Source of the DNA: Gonatopus flavifemur
Lineage: Eukaryota > Arthropoda > Insecta > Hymenoptera > Dryinidae
Direction of reading: 5' to 3'
Length of the DNA: 64,000 bases
Assembly (NCBI GenBank): GCA_018340375.1
Contig: JAFFJZ010000040.1
Location: 1,178,001 to 1,242,000 of the forward strand
Shown: one piece after another, positions 58,540 through 64,000 of the stretch
Layout: every line of letters starts with the position of its first letter
Position numbering within the stretch: the stretch's first letter is position 1
Notes under the pieces: model-generated
The model's input: only the letters and a program-made list of their open reading frames with translations
Databases searched by the model: none
What the model was told of the DNA's origin: nothing
Position numbers and translations under genes: made by a program

Positions 58540-60732
58540 TTTCATGTATCGCGAAGACCATAGGCGGGATCATTGCCAATCTCAAAGAACATTGGTCGGA
58601 AGGGTTTTCCACCACCCCTTCCTTTTGTATGGTTCTCACACACAGTTTCTGAATCATCGTGACACAATTCTTATTGTGAAAACATATGTATTGTTTATGT
58701 AAAACATAAACACAACGTCGGTTATCCACCGTCCAACGCCAAGATCATGCCACCAATGTTGGAACTTGAGGAATATTCCTCAAGTTTCAGTATATAATGA
58801 ATCTTCCTATTATCGAAGGAAGTTCGGTCTTTGGTAACGTTCCGAATAAAGAGATCGTTGTCCATGGGATCCATGCAGAATCATATGCTTCGAACAATAG
58901 AAAAGTTTTTTTCCAAAAGGCCCACTGTCTAACCAAGAATCGCACAAAATCCGTTACGTAAAAAATGTACTATATCATATCAAATCAGAGTATTCTCCCA
59001 TGCAACCTGAATCTAACTTACGATAATATTAATTCATAAAATCAAAATCATCTAATCATGAGAAATTACACATGATTGAACTCGAATCCATTCTGCTTTA
59101 AACCATGCACTACAATAAAAATAACACTGTACTTGCATATAATGCATCATGCATTTTCATCATTCCTATTCAAATTCAATGATATGGGATTTCCATAAAT
59201 ATTCTTATAACTATCATTAATAATTATTGCTACCTTGTAAAAACTGTCAATCGCGATGAATGGCATACTTGCATCGTCAATAGGATATTTGGATCATTTC
59301 AGAATATGCGAGATGGTTCTAGACTGATAGATCATGAATTATAATTTTGTAATTGATTACAATCAATCAAATATTCCTTCAACATGCTTTCGAACAGAGG
59401 TGTCATGTAGACTCGATTTTTTATTCGATTCGATTAGATTTCCTTCCCTTTTTTCAGAGTAACGTGATAAAACTTATACCCCCTCAAGCCCTTAGAAATA
59501 TAATGAAATTGCATAGAACAAAAGAAAACTACATGCTATCCATCATTCCAATTCCCCACGATAATTACTATGCAGGTGATTACCTCTCACCTCATGCAGA
59601 TATCTAATTATGTCTCAAGGGCATTCATCAGAGGCAAAGTTACTAGATCCCTCCCCCCAGTTTTCTGAACGATTAATGAATATAATCGATTTTGATGAGC
59701 AGGCGCATCTTCTTAGCATATCAAGGAAGTGCAGCTACTCTTTATTTTTCATTTTATTTGTTCGTTTCTGAGAAAACTGAGGGGGGGGGGCGATTTTGGA
59801 ATCTAGTAACTTTTTGGGAAGGTGGTGAATGCCGTTAAAAGATCGAAATTTTCATGCAATGATATAATATTGAAGAGAGATTACCCTGTAAAATAAAATC
59901 ATGTAAAATTGTTGTTGATTATGATTGAGAACTAAGAAAAATAACTTCCAATCAGAAAGAAAGTATTAGGAGTACAGGAATCATAAGAGGTGGCTCGTAA
60001 AAGATTTGTCAATGGACCTACACTATTATGATTATGTCCATTTCGTCGACCTATGTTTGAGAGTCATATTGCACTCCGAATCCGAACTCTGGAACTTTTG
60101 ATTTTCGACACTTTGAGACAAAATAAAATAAAATATTGGCACACTCATAAAACCGATTTCACTTTATTTCTTGAACCTCGAAACATTAATGAAAAATGTG
60201 GAAATTCAGTTTAGGAGCTTGGTGATTTGAAGAGACGAATAATAAAAAAATAATTAAATTTTTTAGTGACTGAACAAATTATTTATTTCTCATGAACAAA
60301 TCGTTGAGAAAAACGCTGACATAAATTTGACAATGCAACTTTCCCATACAATAATAATTAAAAAAAATCAACAATTTTTTGTTTTCACAATACAAATCAT
60401 CTTCCCTTTCCTGTAGAACTCATATTGTCTTTTACATTTCATCTTCTCGTTGACTTTGAAGTATTTGACACAGTTACTTGCTTAACTTCATTTTTCTTTG
60501 GCAATCTCCTGTTTTTCGGTTTTGAAACTTCAATATTATTATCATTGCTATCCTCTCTAACTTTCCTTTTTCTTGGTCTCAATTCTTGAATATTACCAAC
60601 AGTTCCCTCCTTTATTTTCACACTCTCTGCGTCCGATTTTTTTATAGTCTTTTAAGACCAACCATCTACAATGAATGGGTTTGGGAGAACTGAGTGGGAG
60701 GCCAGAGTAGGCAGAATCGTATTGTCGATATA
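58540..60732. other. AT-rich stretch, no confident gene
   Basis: A 60-codon Lys/Arg-rich minus frame at 60439-60621 (RPRKRKVRED, NRRLPKKNEVK) resembles a nuclear-localisation-rich tail and may be an exon scrap of an element interrupted at 60734. A G run lies at about 59782-59790. Confidence 0.35.
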
Positions 60733-60734
60733 TA

Positions 60735-61098
60735 CAGGGTGGGGCATTTGAAGTGTCGCGGGCGTTTTTTCCAAAAATGAAATGAGAAACGAGAAAATTT
60801 TTCAGACAAAAATTGTAGGGTATCGAGGGGGACATCCGATGGTGGCCTTGGCTTTGACCTCAAATCTCATCTTCAAGGGCATTCTGAGGTCAACTCTTGT
60901 TTTTTGAATAGCATCTCATATTTTTTACTGCAGATTTGGATTCTAGGTCAAAAACCAAGAAACTTTTGTCTGAACCATTTTCCTGAAATCCGCAAAGATG
61001 GCGCTCTAATCGATTCTGTTCCATACTGAATCTGACATTAGAATAACTCGAAAACGAAGGGTCTTGGAGGAGAATGTTTCGGACAAAAGTTGTCTGAT
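60735..61098 (+). repeat. Left long TIR of DD41D element 3
   Basis: Inverted partner of 62403-62766, roughly 90 percent identical by eye. Confidence 0.87.
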
Positions 61099-61163
61099 TC
61101 CAAGGGGGACCCCTTGAACTGGAACGGAGGTGATGGGGTATAACAGACAAAACACAACACATT

Positions 61164-62255
61164 TCAATCGTCTACATCACTTGGATAATTTAAATGCAGT
61201 AGATGCTCAAAATGATGGCCTTCGACTTCAATACACATTTCAAAACGTTTTACAAAAGATTGCTGAACTCGTGCTAAAATATCTTCATTGATGCTCGCGC
61301 ATGCATTGATGATTCGTTGACGCATATTCTCAGGTGTAGTCGGTGCTCGTTGATGAACTGTATCTCCTATGTATCCCCATAAAAAGAAATCTGGAAAAGT
61401 AAGATCCGGAGAACGGGCAGGCCAATGAACTGGTCCACGACGTCCTATCCATCGTCCAGGATAATCTCTGTCCAATATTTCTCGAGCTGTGACTGCATAA
61501 TGGGATGGACAACCATCGTGTTGATACCACATATTCAATCGTTCCTGAATAGGTATGTCTTCAAGTAATGTTGGAAGTACTTGATCTGAGAAATGTCTGT
61601 ACTTCTCTCCATTTAGCGTATCTGCAATGAAGTACGGTCCAATTACTCGAGATCGAAAAATACCACACCAAACATTCACAGCCCATTGTATTTGATGCTC
61701 TACTTGACGTAACCATCTTGGATTTTCTGTCGCCCAGTAATGCATATTATGTCGATTCACTTGACCATGATTGGTGAACGTCGACTCATCAGAAAATAAT
61801 ATGTTGATGAAGTTGTTATTGTGCATTTGCGCTAGACCTCATCGAAAAAACTGTACACGATTTTCGAAATCATCACCGTGAAGGTCTTGATGCAAACAAA
61901 TGTGATACGGATGGAATTTGTGACGTTTCAGTATTCGAAGAACACTTCTTCGAGAAATCCCCGAATGGGGTTCAATTTCACGAGAGCTCACGTGTGGATT
62001 ATTGGCTACTGCAGCTAGTACATCAACTTCCGCATTTTCTCCGCTAACAGTTCTCATTCGATGTCGTTTCTCCCTTGTAACACTTCCCGTTTCTGAGAAT
62101 AATTTTGTAATGCGTTGAAAATACCTGATGGATGGCGTTGTTCTTTCAGGAAATCGTTCTGCATACAAGTCATATGCTTGTCTGGGGTTCTTATGCACTT
62201 CACCGTAAATGTAGATCATATCGATCTTTTCAGAAACCGTGTATCGGATATCCAT
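61164..62255 (-). pseudogene. DD41D transposase, broken only by one in-frame TGA
   Basis: Minus strand. The Met at 62255 (MDIRYTVSEKIDMIYIYGEV) starts a DUF4817-type HTH region; an upstream Met at 62315 is less likely. The frame is unbroken except for a TGA at 61841-61839, after NRVQFFR and before GLAQM. The relative at 57.4 kb has CHWAL at this point, so the stop probably replaces Trp (TGG to TGA). Catalytic motifs: LFSDESTFT, YQHDGCPSHYA and RSPDLTFPDFFLWG, with 41 residues between the last two Asp. RWIGRRG is present. It ends FEMCIEVEGHHFEHLLHLNY. Confidence 0.92.
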
Positions 62256-62402
62256 GATTTTCAATTTGTCATAAACCAAGTAATAATCAAATGTAACTGA
62301 CAAACTGACTTTCAAAATCGTGAATTTCCACTGAACCCCGTCGTTTGTTTACATCGCGTGAGCTCTGAATGGTGGTAATGTAGACGATTGAAATGTGTTG
62401 TG

Positions 62403-62766
62403 TATTGACAACTTTTGTACGAAACATTCTTTTGCAAGACCCTTCGTTTTCGAGTTATTCGAATGTCAGATTCAAAATGGAACAATATCGATTGGAGCGC
62501 CATTTTTGCGGATTTCAGGAAAATGGTTCAGACAAAAGTTTCTTGGTTTTTGACCTAGAATCCAAATCTGCAGTAAAAAATATGAGATGCTATTTAAAAA
62601 ACAAGAGTTGATCTCAGAATGCCCTTGAAGATGAGATTTGAGGTCGAAGCCAAGGCCACCATCGGATGTCCCCCTCGGTACCCTACAACTTTTGTCCGAA
62701 AAATTTTCTCGTATCTCACTTTATTTTTGGAAAAAACGCCCGCGACACTTTAAATGCCCCACCCTG
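62403..62766 (-). repeat. Right long TIR of DD41D element 3
   Basis: Inverted copy of 60735-61098, ending GCCCCACCCTG before TA. Confidence 0.87.
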
Positions 62767-64000
62767 TATATATGGGGCATCCAAGCACAAGCCAGTGAGG
62801 ACCAGAAGGTCGAGCATCCGTATCTCTCAGAGGATGGATTTATTAAATGTGAAGATGATCATAACGCGACAGCAGATTTCATGGCGGAAATCATCCAACA
62901 GGAAACCCCTGCGCCGACATCCAACGTAAGTCAACTACAACAATCTTATCTAGAATCGACACCTCGCTCCATGGCAACGTTACCGCGTATAAATTCACCA
63001 AGTTTTTCCGGTGATTTCCATGAATGGGAAAGTTTTCGAGATCGTTTCACTTCGTTAATAAAAAATGATAATTCGTCAGATGATGTGCAACGTATGCATC
63101 ATCTTGTTCCCTGCTTGAAAGGAGACGCAGCAAAATCGTCAAGCCATCTAAGTCCTACTGCCGCGAACTTTCCTACCGCGTGGGGTATTCTCGAATCGCG
63201 GTACGAAAATAGACGCCGACTACTATTCGCACATCTAGAAGCACTTTTCAACCAATCGCAAGTCACGTCTGAAACTGCTAAGGAGTTGCAGGAGTTAAAA
63301 GATGAAGCGAATATGTCAATCAATGCTTTAAAAAATTTGAAGAGACTCACAAATAAATGGAGTGATATGCTCGTTTTCTTAATAACCCAAAAACTCGATC
63401 GAGCGTCGCGCAAAGCTTGGGAATTTCAATTAGGGAACGCGAGTGATATGCCAACTTATACCGAGTTAGATGATTTTTTGCAGTCTCGTATTCGAGCATT
63501 AGAGGTCATTCCGGCAAGCAACTCGAAATCTGAGAAAAATAAGAAACCCTTAGAATCAACCGAACCGCGAATCTCCTCCTCGCACTCAGCTACTACTACC
63601 AACGTGACTTGCCCGATTTGCAAAACAAACCATCTTTTATATCAATGCCAAGCATTTTTAAATCAATCTCCTGTGCAGCGATACGATCCCATCGAGAAGA
63701 GGAAACGATGCATCAATTGTTTCAGTTCAAAGCATGCGGTAACGGCATGTACGAATGCGCGAACTCGTAAATATTGTAATGAAAAGCACCATTCATTGCT
63801 GCATTCTCCCGAAAACGTCGAGCAACCTCGTGGCGAACGACCTATAGCCACTACCTCTTCCGCGGCCCGGAGTGATCCACCTTTGGCATCGCATTGCCTT
63901 TCAAAAATTGCATCAACGCATTCAGGAATTCCATTGGCCACAGCGCATGTAATTCTATATTCACCACAAGGTCGTTCGATCAAAGTAAGTGCATTAATTG
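62767..64000 (+). CDS. BEL/Pao Gag, partial, open at both ends
   Basis: A stop-free plus frame of 411 codons runs from the edge of DD41D element 3 to the window end; the first ATG is at 62881. The DUF1759-like Gag region has FSGDFHEWESFRDRF, RMHHLVPCLKGDA and LKRLTNKWSDMLVFLITQKL. Zinc knuckles follow: CPICKTNHLLYQCQ, then CINCFSSKHAVTAC. The frame then approaches the protease region (ATAHVILYSPQGRSIKVSAL). It is homologous to but clearly diverged from the Gag at 30.7-32.4 kb, so a second BEL/Pao family is present. Its N-terminus has been cut off or displaced by the DD41D insertion. Gag forms the particle of this retroelement. Confidence 0.88.

Larger units (their letters stand above)
60735..62766 (-). 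mobile_element. DD41D mariner-like element 3, 2,032 bp, long TIRs
   Basis: TA flanks (60733-60734, 62767-62768). Ends CAGGGTGGGGCATTTGAAGT and inverse CAGGGTGGGGCATTTAAAGT. Arms of about 365 bp (60735-61098 and 62403-62766) carry AAAATTTTTC, GACATCCGATGGTGGCCTTGG and TTCTAGGTCAAAAACCAAGA in both. Its right end lies immediately beside a BEL/Pao gag frame. Confidence 0.92.

Overview
This window is eukaryotic nuclear DNA, most likely from an insect, and it is almost entirely made of transposable elements and their debris. The evidence is the AT-rich sequence, GT..AG introns, no operons, and typical arthropod elements: mariner, DD41D mariner-like, Transib, MULE, Helitron, RTE-like LINE and BEL/Pao. 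I found no convincing host gene and no rRNA, tRNA or CRISPR. I cannot name the species.

Layout. 1-7.6 kb: decayed fragments, namely a repeat of about 1 kb with inverted ends, a scrap of an unclassified insect transposase family, a decayed Transib/RAG1-like transposase and small MITEs. 7.6-10.6 kb: a MITE abutted by a DD41D element with terminal inverted repeats (TIRs) of about 410 bp. 10.8-11.9 kb: a degenerate tandem array of about 130 bp units. 13.3-14.1 kb: a purine-rich tract. 15.0-16.8 kb: a block bounded by inverted repeats. 19.1-20.5 kb: a non-autonomous TA-flanked element with long TIRs. 21.9-23.2 kb: a LINE 3' end and a MITE. 24.1-26.7 kb: two head-to-head copies of the unclassified transposase family, one broken by a 119 bp hairpin MITE. 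26.7-28.0 kb: an intact mariner. 28.8-33.2 kb: a BEL/Pao retroelement whose RT is deleted. 33.9-34.5 kb: an array of hairpin-forming repeats.

34,656-40,313: the best find, a complete Transib element. It has CACAGTG termini, a perfect 5 bp target duplication (TGACG), two inverted internal arrays of a ~120 bp satellite, and a two-exon RAG1-like transposase with all three expected catalytic residues. 41.2-42.5 kb: a MULE-type transposase with a 60 bp intron. 47.2-47.9 kb: a two-copy direct repeat. 48.1-53.3 kb: a decayed Helitron on the minus strand whose middle is replaced by a 3'-truncated RTE-like LINE. 53.5-53.8 kb: a long hexanucleotide microsatellite. 54.9-55.6 kb: two MITEs. 56.5-58.5 and 60.7-62.8 kb: two more DD41D elements, each with TA flanks and TIRs of about 370 bp. 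The last one directly abuts an open BEL/Pao gag frame that runs off the window end.

The genes do not form a host pathway. They are independent mobile elements, often nested. Three stand out as possibly functional or recently so: the mariner (unbroken frame, TIRs, TA), the Transib (frame, splice sites, TIRs, target duplication) and the MULE transposase (open frame across one intron, ends not found). All calls are by eye; no database search was run.
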